A stretch of DNA of 64,000 bases from Paenibacillus sp. UNC499MF (GCF_900107975.1 NZ_FNVF01000005.1:180304-244303), one strand, 5' to 3'; positions 8,227 through 16,610 are shown, counted from the first letter of the stretch. The notes: a model not told the origin generated them from the sequence alone. Made by a program: numbers and translations.

Positions 8227-9060
8227 TTAACGTTTTGTAATGGGGATGTTAAATATTTCTTCATCGGAAGGCTTCGCAAACGCCTCCAGTGTCGGTACGA
8301 TCCAGTCCGGCATGACCGTTCCCGCTCTCACCTCCTCCAAAGTCGCCGCGCCCGTCAGCACGAGCGCCGTGCGCATGCCGCTGGCGCGGCCCAGCAGGAT
8401 GTCCGTCTCCAGACGGTCGCCGACCATGACGCACCGGTCCGCCGCCTTGCCGGTCCGGCGGAGGGCCACCCGCGCATAGTGCGGCGACGGCTTGCCCGCG
8501 ACGACCGACGCGCGGATGCCCGAAGCCGCCTCGATGGCGGCGGTCATGGCCCCGGTGTCGGGCAGCTCGTCGCCTTCCACCGGACAGTACGTGTCCGGGT
8601 TGCAGGCAATGAGCTGCGCCCCGGACCGCAGCGCCCTGGACGCGGCATGCAGCTTCGCATAGTCGAAGCGCCGGTCCATGCCGACGACCACGTGCGTCGC
8701 CTCCAGCGGCGTCCGCACGACGCGGATGCGCTGCGCGTCCAGCTCCGCGATCAGCGCTTCCTCGCCGACGGCGAGCACCCGGGCCTGCGGAGCCTGCTCC
8801 GCCAGGTAGGCGGCGGCAGCCGCCGCTGCCGTCACGACCTGCTCGTCGCGGACGGCAAGGCCCAGCCCCCGCAGGCGGCGGCCGCAGTCCGCGGCCGTCT
8901 GCGTCGTCGTGTTGGTCAGGAAGCCGACCGTCTTGCCGGCTTCCTCCAGCGAGCGGATCAGCTCCGCCGCTCCGGGAAGAAGGCGTCCTCCGAGGAAGAT
9001 CGTCCCGTCGAGATCAAAAAAATAAGCTTCTGCATCGTTCCATTCTGTCAGGCCCCGCAA
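8227..9060 (-). CDS. HAD-IIA phosphatase (NagD family), candidate glycerol-phosphate phosphatase
   Basis: This 277-residue HAD-superfamily subclass IIA enzyme has motif I DLDGTIFLGG, motif II in FLTNTT, the KPSPHY lysine motif and the acidic motif GDRLETDILLG. Family members dephosphorylate small phosphate esters such as NMP, phosphoglycolate and glycerol-3-phosphate. The first good start is TTG at 9060, 8 nt after GGAGG; no in-frame ATG precedes motif I. It lies directly downstream of a structured leader and upstream of ugpBAE. A second HAD-IIA protein is encoded at 46471. By context it may process imported glycerol-3-phosphate; some HAD-IIA enzymes in other organisms have that activity, but here it is inference. 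Confidence 0.85.
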   Translation of the reverse strand: MRGLTEWNDAEAYFFDLDGTIFLGGRLLPGAAELIRSLEEAGKTVGFLTNTTTQTAADCGRRLRGLGLAVRDEQVVTAAAAAAAYLAEQAPQARVLAVGEEALIAELDAQRIRVVRTPLEATHVVVGMDRRFDYAKLHAASRALRSGAQLIACNPDTYCPVEGDELPDTGAMTAAIEAASGIRASVVAGKPSPHYARVALRRTGKAADRCVMVGDRLETDILLGRASGMRTALVLTGAATLEEVRAGTVMPDWIVPTLEAFAKPSDEEIFNIPITKR

Positions 9061-9103
9061 CCGTTTTGCCTCCTCAAACACTTCACCGGCCGGGAAGAAG
9101 ACA

Positions 9104-9230
9104 ACCCAAAAAACCCTTTATCCAATACGCGCCGGGCACAGGAAACAAGCGTACAAACGGCTCCCGTCGATAGCGGGACTTCCGTCGTGCCTTGCCCTTG
9201 CGGCGAATACTGCATAAAGGGTTTTCTCCT
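9104..9230 (-). promoter_or_regulatory. Structured leader with terminator before the HAD-ugp operon
   Basis: On the minus strand AAAACCCTTTAT (9225-9214) pairs perfectly over 12 bp with ATAAAGGGTTTT (9121-9110). The 3' arm runs into six T, so this is a terminator about 45 nt before the TTG start. The 92-nt loop is itself structured: CGCCG/CGGCG, GGCAC/GTGCC and an apical hairpin with stem TCCCG/CGGGA. It does not match a riboswitch class I know. The gene just upstream encodes GlpP, an RNA-binding antiterminator in B. subtilis that acts on leaders of glp genes, so GlpP-controlled read-through is the natural hypothesis. Confidence 0.65.
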
Positions 9231-9372
9231 CATCTCAACCCTTACCGATTCAGTTGGTTCTCTCTTTGCTTCTACTTTATCCCTCAAGTGTTAGCGCTGT
9301 ATGAACGCGGTTTTAAAGATTTGTAAAGATAACGGGCGCCGTCCGCCAAGCCTCGCAGGACCCTCTGCGGAT

Positions 9373-9975
9373 TTAACGGACAACCGCCTCGTCCGCGCGC
9401 GGACGCTTCGCTTCCTTCACCCACAGAGCCCGGCTGCCCATGGAAACCGCCGCAGCCCCCGCCTGTAAAGCCGTTTCAATCTCTTCATGGTGGTGGATCA
9501 ACCCTCCCGCTATGACCGGCACGCTCAGCCTCTCGCTGACTTCCGTAATAACGCGCGGAATCAGCCCCGGCATAATCTCCACGGCGTCGGGCGCGCTCTG
9601 CTGGACGTTGGCAATGCCGTTCTCCAGAGCCGCCGAATCGATAAGGAACAAGCGCTGAACGGCCGCCAGGCCATTCTTTTTCGCGTGCTTGATCAGATGC
9701 GTTTTCGTGGAAATAATACCGGTCGGCCTGACCTTCTCGGCCAAATATTTAATAATGATGGGATCGCTTCCGAGCCCGGCTATGAAATCAACGTGCAAAA
9801 ACACCTTTTTGCCGCTGTCGAGCACCTGCTTCACATAATCCTGAACGGTGAACAAATCACCGACCAGCAGAAAAACGACCGGAAGGTCGCTTGCGCACGC
9901 CAGTTTCAAATCCTCCGAATGCCGGACGGCCGCAATGATGCGTCTCGGTCCCAGATTGCCGATTCCTTTATCCAT
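9373..9975 (-). CDS. glpP: Glycerol-3-phosphate-responsive mRNA antiterminator GlpP
   Basis: This 200-residue protein has the GlpP beta/alpha barrel. Signature stretches are KVFLHVDFIAGLG, RPTGIISTKTHLIKHAKKNG, AVQRLFLIDS, VEIMPGLIPRVI and PVIAGGLI, all matching B. subtilis GlpP (192 residues) as I recall it. GlpP binds glycerol-3-phosphate and the 5' leader of glp mRNAs, preventing termination. The start at 9975 follows GAAGGGTGACT; the frame extends further upstream without a ribosome site. It is transcribed towards the HAD-ugpBAE operon, with a terminator-containing leader in the 312-nt gap. No glpF, glpK or glpD is in the window. Confidence 0.93.
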   Translation of the reverse strand: MDKGIGNLGPRRIIAAVRHSEDLKLACASDLPVVFLLVGDLFTVQDYVKQVLDSGKKVFLHVDFIAGLGSDPIIIKYLAEKVRPTGIISTKTHLIKHAKKNGLAAVQRLFLIDSAALENGIANVQQSAPDAVEIMPGLIPRVITEVSERLSVPVIAGGLIHHHEEIETALQAGAAAVSMGSRALWVKEAKRPRADEAVVR

Positions 9976-10099
9976 AGTCACCCTTCTTTCTTCCGTCCCC
10001 ATTATCGTAACCGCGGCCTGTTTGCCCTGTATTAACGGCATGTTTTTTCGTTGTAAAATCGGCCGGAAAAATATTTGTATCCGTTTCCAGTTTCTCCTA

Positions 10100-10128
10100 T
10101 TGCCACTGTTCCGCTTTTTATCTATACT
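10100..10128 (+). promoter_or_regulatory. SigA promoter of the lysP riboswitch transcript
   Basis: TTGCCA (10100-10105), a 17-nt spacer, then TATACT (10123-10128). Transcription would begin near 10135, about 45 nt before the aptamer. Confidence 0.75.
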
Positions 10129-10180
10129 GAACGATGTACCATTTTTACAAAAACTTAATAGCAAGTTCCTCATCCATTTT

Positions 10181-10371
10181 TCGATGAGGTAGAGGTTGCG
10201 GGTGCTAGGAGTATTCCGGGGGAGACGATAGAGACGTCAGTGAAGCCGGAAGAAAGGAGCAGCCGCCGAAATTCGGGCCGTCTCTCTTGCGTCCGGATTG
10301 GGTCCGTTCCCGAACAGGGGCGGAACTGTCACTGCTGCCCTTCCAAGCAGCGGTGTTGCGCTATCTTCATG
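10181..10371 (+). promoter_or_regulatory. Lysine riboswitch aptamer (L box)
   Basis: The conserved L-box elements appear in order: GAGGTAGAGGTTGCG with GGAGTA, then GTGAAGCCGGAAGAAAGGAG with CGCCGAAA, and CTGTCA near the 3' side. P1 closes by pairing ATGA-GGTAG (from 10184) with CTATC-T-TCAT (10361-10370). The 3' P1 segment CTATCT can alternatively pair with AGATAG at 10381-10386, a likely antiterminator element. Lysine binding should stabilise P1 and favour the downstream terminator, switching lysP off. Confidence 0.93.
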
Positions 10372-10392
10372 GAAAAGGCGAGATAGAAGCAG

Positions 10393-10424
10393 CAGCCGCG
10401 AAAACTCCTTTTCGGGGCTTTTTA
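10393..10424 (+). terminator. Riboswitch-controlled terminator before lysP
   Basis: AGCC-GCGAAAA pairs with TTTTCG-GGGCT around loop CTCC and is followed by TTTTT. It lies between the lysine aptamer and the lysP start at 10493. Confidence 0.85.
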
Positions 10425-10492
10425 TGTTTTCTTTTATTAACCGACGGTTAGCGCAGCAGGCAAGAAACAAATTATTGACAGAGGTGTTCTTT

Positions 10493-11947
10493 ATGAAACA
10501 ACCGAACTCCGGTTCCGAAACTACGGAGCTTAAGCGCGGCCTGAAATCCAGACATTTAACGATGATTTCGCTCGGCGGTTCCATCGGAACCGGACTCTTC
10601 CTGGCCAGCGGCGGAGCCATTCATTCCGCGGGTCCCGGCGGCGCTTTAATCGCTTACGCGGCTATCGGCATCATGGTCTATTTTCTCATGACGAGTCTCG
10701 GGGAACTGTCGGCGTATATGCCGGTATCGGGCTCCTTCTCCACCTACGCTTCCCGGTTCGTCGATCCGGCGCTGGGATTCGCCCTTGGCTGGAACTACTG
10801 GTTCAACTGGGCCATCACGATTGCCGCCGAATTATCCGCGGCCACCCTTATTATGAAATTTTGGCTGCCCGACAGTCCCTCCATTCTATGGAGTCTGCTG
10901 TTCCTGGTCCTGATGTTCTCCCTGAACTACTTGTCCGTCCGCGGATACGGGGAGTCCGAATACTGGTTCGCCCTGATTAAAATCGTGACGGTTATCGTAT
11001 TCATCATCGTCGGGATTCTGATGATTTTCGGCATTATCGGCGGCGAGTCCGTCGGGTTCAGCAACTTTACGCTGGGCGACGCTCCCGTCAGCGGCGGATT
11101 TATGGCCGTTCTCGGCGTATTCATGGCCGCGGGCTTCTCCTTCCAAGGGACCGAGCTTGTCGGCGTGGCGGCCGGTGAAAGCGAAAATCCGCGCGAGAAC
11201 GTGCCCAAAGCGATCCGCACTATTTTCTGGCGCATTCTGCTGTTCTATATTTTCGCCATCTTCATCATCGGCCTGCTCATTCCCTACACAAGCGACAACC
11301 TGATCAGCGGCGACGTCGAAAATATCGCGATCAGCCCGTTCACGCTCGTGTTCGAGAAAGCCGGCCTGGCGTTCGCCGCCTCCGTCATGAATGCCGTCAT
11401 CCTGACATCCGTCCTGTCCGCCGGCAACTCCGGCATGTACGCATCCACGCGGATGATCTGGACGCTTGCCCGCGAAGGCAAAGCGCCACGCTTCCTCGGC
11501 AAGCTCGACAAGCGCGGCGTTCCGGTACTCGCGCTGATCGCGACGGCTGCCGTGGGCATGTTCGCCTTCCTCGCCTCCATGTTCGGCGACGGCGTCGTGT
11601 ACATCTGGCTGCTCAACGCCTCCGGCATGTGCGGATTCATCGCCTGGCTCGGCATCGCCGTCAGCCACTACCGCTTCAGACGCGCTTACACGGCGCAGGG
11701 CAAGGACCTTCGCGATCTGCCGTACCTGGCGAAATGGTTCCCGTTCGGCCCCATCTTCGCCCTGATCGTCTGTATCGTCGTGATCCTCGGCCAGAACTAT
11801 TCCGCCATCTCGGAAAGCGGCGTCGACTGGGCGGGTCTGACCGCTTCGTATATCGGAATTCCGCTGTTCCTGATCGTCTGGATCGGGTATAAAGTCAAAA
11901 AGAAAACGAAGGTGCTCCGCCTCGAAGAATGCAAATTCGACGATTAA
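10493..11947 (+). CDS. lysP: Lysine-specific permease, APC superfamily
   Basis: This 484-residue amino-acid permease has about 12 membrane spans. The N-terminal signature is LKSRHLTMISLGGSIGTGLF, typical of APC permeases of the LysP group, followed by GELSAYMPVSGSF and the first-domain tryptophan-rich stretch FALGWNYWFNW. It imports lysine with protons. The ATG at 10493 follows GAGGTGTTCTTT. Longer upstream in-frame ATGs fall inside the riboswitch and are not used. The upstream lysine riboswitch and terminator make the substrate assignment unusually firm. The gene is monocistronic and ends at a strong bidirectional terminator. Confidence 0.95.
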   Translation: MKQPNSGSETTELKRGLKSRHLTMISLGGSIGTGLFLASGGAIHSAGPGGALIAYAAIGIMVYFLMTSLGELSAYMPVSGSFSTYASRFVDPALGFALGWNYWFNWAITIAAELSAATLIMKFWLPDSPSILWSLLFLVLMFSLNYLSVRGYGESEYWFALIKIVTVIVFIIVGILMIFGIIGGESVGFSNFTLGDAPVSGGFMAVLGVFMAAGFSFQGTELVGVAAGESENPRENVPKAIRTIFWRILLFYIFAIFIIGLLIPYTSDNLISGDVENIAISPFTLVFEKAGLAFAASVMNAVILTSVLSAGNSGMYASTRMIWTLAREGKAPRFLGKLDKRGVPVLALIATAAVGMFAFLASMFGDGVVYIWLLNASGMCGFIAWLGIAVSHYRFRRAYTAQGKDLRDLPYLAKWFPFGPIFALIVCIVVILGQNYSAISESGVDWAGLTASYIGIPLFLIVWIGYKVKKKTKVLRLEECKFDD

Positions 11948-11961
11948 ACGGCGAGCCTCAC

Positions 11962-12009
11962 ACAACAAAGAACCTCCCGTCCGCCAAGGACCGGGAGGTT
12001 CTTTGTTGT
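11962..12009. terminator. Bidirectional terminator between lysP and the symporter gene
   Basis: An 18-bp perfect stem (ACAACAAAGAACCTCCCG and its complement) with an 11-nt loop. Its TTCTTTGTTGT arm serves as T-rich tract for both convergent genes. Confidence 0.92.
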
Positions 12010-12031
12010 GCCGGGCATTGCCGCAGCCCGC

Positions 12032-13567
12032 TTACATGTTGATGTTGCCGACGTTGGCTTTGACGACGATCTCGTCGAACTTCGCATCCGAAGATTTCTT
12101 CTTCGACAGGACCGTTCCAAGTATGGCACCAAGAAATCCGAGAGGAATGGAGATGATGCCCGGATTCGTTAGCGGGAACAATGGCGTGCCCACGAAGATG
12201 GCCTTGCCTACTTCCGGGCTCCACACGCTCGGGCTTGCGGCTACGAGCACCAGAGAAGAGATCAGGCCGACGAGCATGCCCGTTACCGCTCCCGCCGTGT
12301 TGAAGCGCCGCCAGAAGACGGTGAACAGAATGACCGGCAGATTGGAGCTTGCCGCAATGGCGAAGGCGACGGACACGAGGAACGCGACGTTCAGCTTGGA
12401 TGCGGCCAATGACAAGATGATCGACAGGATGGAGACACCGACCGACGCCCAGCGGGCTACCTTCATCTGCTCGGACTCCGTTGCTTTTCCCTTGCGCAAG
12501 ATATGGCTGTAGAAGTCATGCGCGAACGCGGAAGCCGCGGAGAGAACGAGGCCGGTGACGACGGCCAGAATCGTCGCGAAGGCGACGGCCGCGATGAAGG
12601 CGAAGAAGAAGTCGCCGCCGAGCGCTTTGGCCAGGAGAGGCGCCGCCATGTTGCCGCCCTTGTCTTCCGCGATGATATTGTCATACCCCACAAAAGCGGC
12701 CGCACCGAAGCCGAGGAACAGCGTCAGCACGTAGAAAATGCCGATGATCCAGGTGGCGTACACGACGGAGCTGCGCGCGGTCGGAGCGTCCTTCACCGTG
12801 AAGAAGCGGATCAGAATGTGCGGCAGACCGGCCGTCCCCAGCACAAGTGCCAGATTAAGCGAGAGCGTGTCGAGCGGGATTTTATACTTATTGCCGGGGT
12901 CCAGAAACTTCTCTTTGAGAGGAGTAACGGCTTTCAGCTGATCGAACATTTCCGTCACGCTGAAGTTGAACTTCGAGAACACGACGATCGAGAGAATAAA
13001 AGTTCCGCCCATCAGCAGCACCGCTTTGACGATCTGTACCCACGAAGTTGCCGTCATCCCGCCGAATACGACGTAAACGGTCATGAGCAGGCCGACAATC
13101 AGTACGGACGTCGTGAAATCGAGTCCCAGCAGCAGCTTGATAAGCGCTCCGGCGCCCACGAGCTGAGCGATCATATAGAAGGTGGAGATCGTGATCGTAT
13201 TCAAGGCCGCCACGCCCCGGATTTTCTTTTCGTTGAAACGGGCCGCAATCATATCCGCCACCGTATATTTCCCCAAATTGCGGAGAGGCTCCGCCACGAG
13301 ATAGAGAACGACCAGATACGCGACAAGAAAACCGATGCTGTAAAAGAACCCGTCAAAGCCGGCCAGCGCGATCGTGCCCGCGATTCCGAGGAAAGAAGCG
13401 GCCGACATGTAATCGCCTGCGATGGCCAGACCGTTCTGCCAGCCCGTCAGACCTCCTCCCGCGGTGTAAAAGTCATCGGTGGAATTGGTTTTTTTGGCCG
13501 CAAAATAGGTAATCAGAAGCGTGATCGCCACGATGCCCAGAAATAACCAGAATGCCGTCAGATTCAC
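12032..13567 (-). CDS. actP: Sodium/solute symporter, acetate-permease (ActP/YjcG) type
   Basis: This 511-residue SSS-family carrier has about 13 membrane spans. It contains the family stretch GDYMSAASFLGIAG and the sodium-site region AVVTGLVLSAASAFAHDFY characteristic of ActP-type acetate/propionate permeases. It imports short-chain monocarboxylates with a cation. The start is a GTG at 13567, 7 nt after GGAGGG; a TTG further up has no site. The DUF485 gene lies 30 nt upstream, the standard yjcH-actP arrangement. A cre box before DUF485 suggests catabolite repression. Pyruvate or another monocarboxylate is possible as substrate. Confidence 0.88.
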   Translation of the reverse strand: MNLTAFWLFLGIVAITLLITYFAAKKTNSTDDFYTAGGGLTGWQNGLAIAGDYMSAASFLGIAGTIALAGFDGFFYSIGFLVAYLVVLYLVAEPLRNLGKYTVADMIAARFNEKKIRGVAALNTITISTFYMIAQLVGAGALIKLLLGLDFTTSVLIVGLLMTVYVVFGGMTATSWVQIVKAVLLMGGTFILSIVVFSKFNFSVTEMFDQLKAVTPLKEKFLDPGNKYKIPLDTLSLNLALVLGTAGLPHILIRFFTVKDAPTARSSVVYATWIIGIFYVLTLFLGFGAAAFVGYDNIIAEDKGGNMAAPLLAKALGGDFFFAFIAAVAFATILAVVTGLVLSAASAFAHDFYSHILRKGKATESEQMKVARWASVGVSILSIILSLAASKLNVAFLVSVAFAIAASSNLPVILFTVFWRRFNTAGAVTGMLVGLISSLVLVAASPSVWSPEVGKAIFVGTPLFPLTNPGIISIPLGFLGAILGTVLSKKKSSDAKFDEIVVKANVGNINM

Positions 13568-13597
13568 TTGACTTCCCTCCAAGTATGAGAAATGAGA

Positions 13598-13909
13598 TCA
13601 GCCTTTCATTTGCTGCCGGATTTGCTGTACCATCACATCGAATTTAGCGGCCCGGCGCGAGTAAAGGATACACAGCACCCAGGTCATAATAAACTGCGCA
13701 AAGGCGAATACCCACGCCCAGGAGACGGAACCGAATGCGGGGGCGTTAAGCACGGTGGTATAAGAGGTGAGAATCGGGAGCGTAAAATAAAAGGCAAAGA
13801 AGAACAGGGAAAGCGGTAAAATGAACTGTCTTTTTCGTTTCAATAAAGCTTGGAACTGACTGGACTTCGCGATTTCCGTGTAGTTGAGCTCTTTGACTCG
13901 CTTTTTCAT
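13598..13909 (-). CDS. DUF485 small membrane protein (YjcH type)
   Basis: This 103-residue protein has two predicted membrane spans (around FILPLSLFFFAFYFTLPIL and VFAFAQFIMTWVLCILY) and the DUF485 N-terminal pattern SSQFQALLKRKRQFILP. DUF485 proteins are almost always encoded directly before actP-type symporters and are thought to support them. The ATG at 13909 follows AGGAGGAGGAACCTG; the frame begins upstream but lacks another site. First gene of the operon. Confidence 0.9.
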   Translation of the reverse strand: MKKRVKELNYTEIAKSSQFQALLKRKRQFILPLSLFFFAFYFTLPILTSYTTVLNAPAFGSVSWAWVFAFAQFIMTWVLCILYSRRAAKFDVMVQQIRQQMKG

Positions 13910-13938
13910 CAGGTTCCTCCTCCTAAATTTGTTTCGTG

Positions 13939-13953
13939 TGGAAAGCGCTTTCA
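13939..13953 (-). promoter_or_regulatory. cre box (CcpA operator) before the acetate-symporter operon
   Basis: TGGAAAGCGCTTTCA is near-palindromic and fits the cre consensus with the AGCGCT core. It lies between an AT-rich -10-like TATAAT upstream and the DUF485 ribosome site, where CcpA would block transcription when good carbon sources are present. Confidence 0.8.
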
Positions 13954-14023
13954 TTCAAAGCTAACTTTATTATATATAATCTTTACATTTTGTACCAGTT
14001 TTTTTATCCATAAAAAATCGGTT

Positions 14024-14326
14024 TCAGCCTCTCCTTGCTCTCCCCGAAAAAATTCCTTCTACTATAAGACGCTGAAGCGCATACAGACCGAGCCATCCGC
14101 CGCTGGCCAGAAAGAGCGGATTCAGGAACACCTTGTGCACGCTGGTCATAAAGACCGTGTCGTTCACAAGAATCTCCGTCACGGTTACCCCGGCAATCGC
14201 CGAAAAAAGTACCAATGCGGCATATGCAGCGACATCCATTATCCTTTTGGCTCCGGCAGCTTTATTTTGAAGCCAGACGAGCAGCCACGGAACGGCGATA
14301 ACCGCTCCCCACACCAAGCCGGACAT
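14024..14326 (-). CDS. Small integral membrane protein of unknown function
   Basis: This 100-residue protein has three hydrophobic segments: LVWGAVIAVPWLLVWLQ, MDVAAYAALVLFSAIAGVTV and LFLASGGWLGLYALQRLIV. The C-terminus is basic (SGRARRG). The ATG at 14326 follows GGGGGTAGATCTT. It is divergent from psd and upstream of, but 115 nt from, the DUF485 gene on the same strand. I do not recognise the family. Confidence 0.7.
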   Translation of the reverse strand: MSGLVWGAVIAVPWLLVWLQNKAAGAKRIMDVAAYAALVLFSAIAGVTVTEILVNDTVFMTSVHKVFLNPLFLASGGWLGLYALQRLIVEGIFSGRARRG

Positions 14327-14538
14327 AAGATCTACCCCCTTTTCTAACCAGCTTGCGCAGCCCTGGTCGGATTCATACCTGCCTGCCCGAGGATATAGGC
14401 ACGGTCCCGGCGAAAAGGCGCGTTTTCAGCCGATGAGCGCCCGAAAACGCCGGGTCGCGGCAATTGTCAAAACGTTCATTCTATGGCAAGATAAAGCGGA
14501 GACTATAGTCACGTACAGATAGGAGCATTGAACCAAGC

Positions 14539-15330
14539 ATGAAACCATTGTTTCGACTTATGACGGAACTCTCATCCCGCAAATGGATTTCCCGGATGAC
14601 CGGTTCGTTTTCCAAATCCCCTCTCAGCCGCTCTCTTATTCCGTGGTTTGCCAAGTCATACGGCATTCCGGTGGAAGAGGCGGAGAAGGCAATCGGGGAA
14701 TACGCCACACTCAACGAGTTCTTCACCCGCCGCCTGAAGCCCGGACTCCGTCCGGTCGATACGGATCCGGCCGCGCTTGTCAGCCCGGTGGATGCCGTTA
14801 TTACCGGCTACGGCCCCGTAGAGGCGGGCCAGATGCTCAGCGTCAAGGGGCAGGATTACACCGTCGAGGAGCTGCTTAACCGTTCCCCGCGTACGATTAA
14901 TTACGAGAAGGGCTTCTTTATGGTGCTTTATTTGAGCCCGACGGATTATCACCGTATCCATTCCCCGGTTACCGGCAAGATTCTGGAGAAAGAGCACGTT
15001 CCCGGCAAAGTATACCCCGTGAACGAATTCGGCCTGCGCCACATGACACGCGTGCTCAGCCGCAACGAGCGTCTCATTACCGTAATGGAGCACGAAGCCG
15101 GTGAAATTGCCGTCGTGAAAGTCGGCGCGCTCAACGTCAGCTCCATTCAGTATGTGGAAGGCCTCCCGTCTCATCTGCAGGCGGGCGACGATCTCGCTTA
15201 TTTCGAATTCGGTTCCACGGTTGTGCTCGTCACCGAGAACGGAATCCTGACGCCGCGCTCCGATCTCCAGGTGGGCAGCAAAGTCCGCATGGGCGAACGG
15301 ATCGGTACGCTTAAGCGTCCTACACATTAG
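14539..15330 (+). CDS. psd: Phosphatidylserine decarboxylase proenzyme
   Basis: This 263-residue PSD proenzyme makes phosphatidylethanolamine from phosphatidylserine at the membrane. The self-cleavage motif is GST at 225-227 (in YFEFGSTVVL); Ser226 becomes the pyruvoyl group of the alpha chain. The catalytic Asp lies in SPVDA (about 84) and the His in DYHRIHSP (138-141). The conserved RLKPGLRPV and HVPGKVYPVN stretches are present. The length matches short bacterial PSDs. AGGAG lies about 13 nt before the ATG, a rather long spacing. The MFS gene starts 24 nt downstream, so they are probably co-transcribed. No phosphatidylserine synthase gene is in the window. Confidence 0.95.
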   Translation: MKPLFRLMTELSSRKWISRMTGSFSKSPLSRSLIPWFAKSYGIPVEEAEKAIGEYATLNEFFTRRLKPGLRPVDTDPAALVSPVDAVITGYGPVEAGQMLSVKGQDYTVEELLNRSPRTINYEKGFFMVLYLSPTDYHRIHSPVTGKILEKEHVPGKVYPVNEFGLRHMTRVLSRNERLITVMEHEAGEIAVVKVGALNVSSIQYVEGLPSHLQAGDDLAYFEFGSTVVLVTENGILTPRSDLQVGSKVRMGERIGTLKRPTH

Positions 15331-15354
15331 CATCACGAAAGGAGTTCGTGCCCT

Positions 15355-16608
15355 ATGGCGTCGCAGGCGACAGTCAGCGCCGGCACCGCACGACCCTCTG
15401 CAGGAATTCCTTCGTCGAAACCGACGGTCTACAAGGTTCTCCTTGCCATCAGTCTCGTGCATTTGTTCAATGACTCGATTCAGTCGGTCATTCCGGCTAT
15501 CTATCCGATTTTAAAAGACAGCATGACGCTTTCCTACGCCCAGATCGGATGGATCTCGTTCTATTTCAATCTTACCGCTTCCATCATGCAGCCCGTAATC
15601 GGCATGTATACCGACCGGAAGCCCAAGCCCTACATGCTGCCGCTCGGTATGGCCGCCACCTTCCTCGGCATGCTCCTGCTCGCGTTCGCGCCATCGTACG
15701 GGTTCGTGCTGCTGGCCGTCTCGCTGGTGGGCCTCGGATCGGCGGCATTCCATCCGCAGGGCTCGAAGGTCGCCCACCTGGCCGCAGGCTCCCGCAAGGG
15801 ACTGGCCCAGTCGATCTTCCAGGTCGGCGGCAACGCGGGCCAGTCGCTTGCTCCGCTGCTGACGAAATGGATCTTCATCCCGCTGGGCCAGTTCGGTTCG
15901 ATCTGGTTCACCCTCGTGGCAGGGGCCGCCATGCTCGTGCAAACGTTCATCGCCCGCTGGTACAAGGGCGTGATCGAGGCCGGAGCCGTCACGGCGAAGA
16001 AGACCGTCCAGCGCGCGATGGATCCCGCCAAGCGGAAGAAGATCATCACCGCGGTCATCGTGCTGGTGTTCCTCGTCTTTACCCGCTCGTGGTATGCGGC
16101 GGCCATGACGAGCTATTACGCCTTCTATTTGCGCGATGTCGTCGGCACGACCATCGATCAGGCGCAAATCTATATCTTTCTGTTCCTGGCCGCAGGCGCG
16201 CTCGGAACGTTCTTCGGCGGACCTCTCGCCGACAAGTTCGGTCAGAGAACCGTTATCTTCGTCTCCATATTCGGAGCGGCTCCGCTTGCCGCTCTAATCC
16301 CTTACGTCAGTCTGGGATGGGCGACCGTGCTGCTGACGCTGACCGGATTCGTCATCTTCTCCAGCTTCTCCGTCACCGTCGTTTACGCGCAGACGCTTAT
16401 CCCGGGGAAAGTCGGCATGGTATCCGGCCTGATTACGGGCTTTGCGTTCGGCATGGGCGGAATCGGAGCGCTCGTTCTGGGCAACCTGATCGACGCCCAC
16501 GGAATCAGCCTCATCATGAAGCTGTCCAGCCTGCTGCCGATTCTCGGCATCCTGACCTTGTTTCTTCCGTCAGACCGCAAGCTGCGTGAATGGTCCGCAG
16601 AAGTATAA
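15355..16608 (+). CDS. fsr: MFS efflux transporter, fosmidomycin-resistance (Fsr) type
   Basis: This 417-residue major-facilitator protein has 12 predicted spans. Its first span region, VHLFNDSIQSVIPAIYPILK, and then LSYAQIGWISFYFNLTASIM are characteristic of Fsr proteins. The loop 2-3 motif is represented by GMYTDRKPKP. Fsr-type pumps export fosmidomycin and unrelated compounds; the natural substrate here is unknown. The start follows AAAGGAGTTCGTGCCCT. It is probably the second gene of a psd transcript and ends at a strong terminator. Confidence 0.88.
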   Translation: MASQATVSAGTARPSAGIPSSKPTVYKVLLAISLVHLFNDSIQSVIPAIYPILKDSMTLSYAQIGWISFYFNLTASIMQPVIGMYTDRKPKPYMLPLGMAATFLGMLLLAFAPSYGFVLLAVSLVGLGSAAFHPQGSKVAHLAAGSRKGLAQSIFQVGGNAGQSLAPLLTKWIFIPLGQFGSIWFTLVAGAAMLVQTFIARWYKGVIEAGAVTAKKTVQRAMDPAKRKKIITAVIVLVFLVFTRSWYAAAMTSYYAFYLRDVVGTTIDQAQIYIFLFLAAGALGTFFGGPLADKFGQRTVIFVSIFGAAPLAALIPYVSLGWATVLLTLTGFVIFSSFSVTVVYAQTLIPGKVGMVSGLITGFAFGMGGIGALVLGNLIDAHGISLIMKLSSLLPILGILTLFLPSDRKLREWSAEV

Positions 16609-16610
16609 GC

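Noticed and set aside
9286-9300. cre box at the start of the glp leader
   Set aside because: An AGCGCT core is present, but at least three consensus positions are wrong on the flanks.
10237-10620. Minus-strand 127-codon ORF upstream of lysP
   Set aside because: It overlaps the lysine riboswitch and the lysP start and has no ribosome site.
10886-11968. 360-codon minus-strand ORF opposite lysP
   Set aside because: Antisense shadow with no ribosome site; the protein looks like low-complexity charged sequence.
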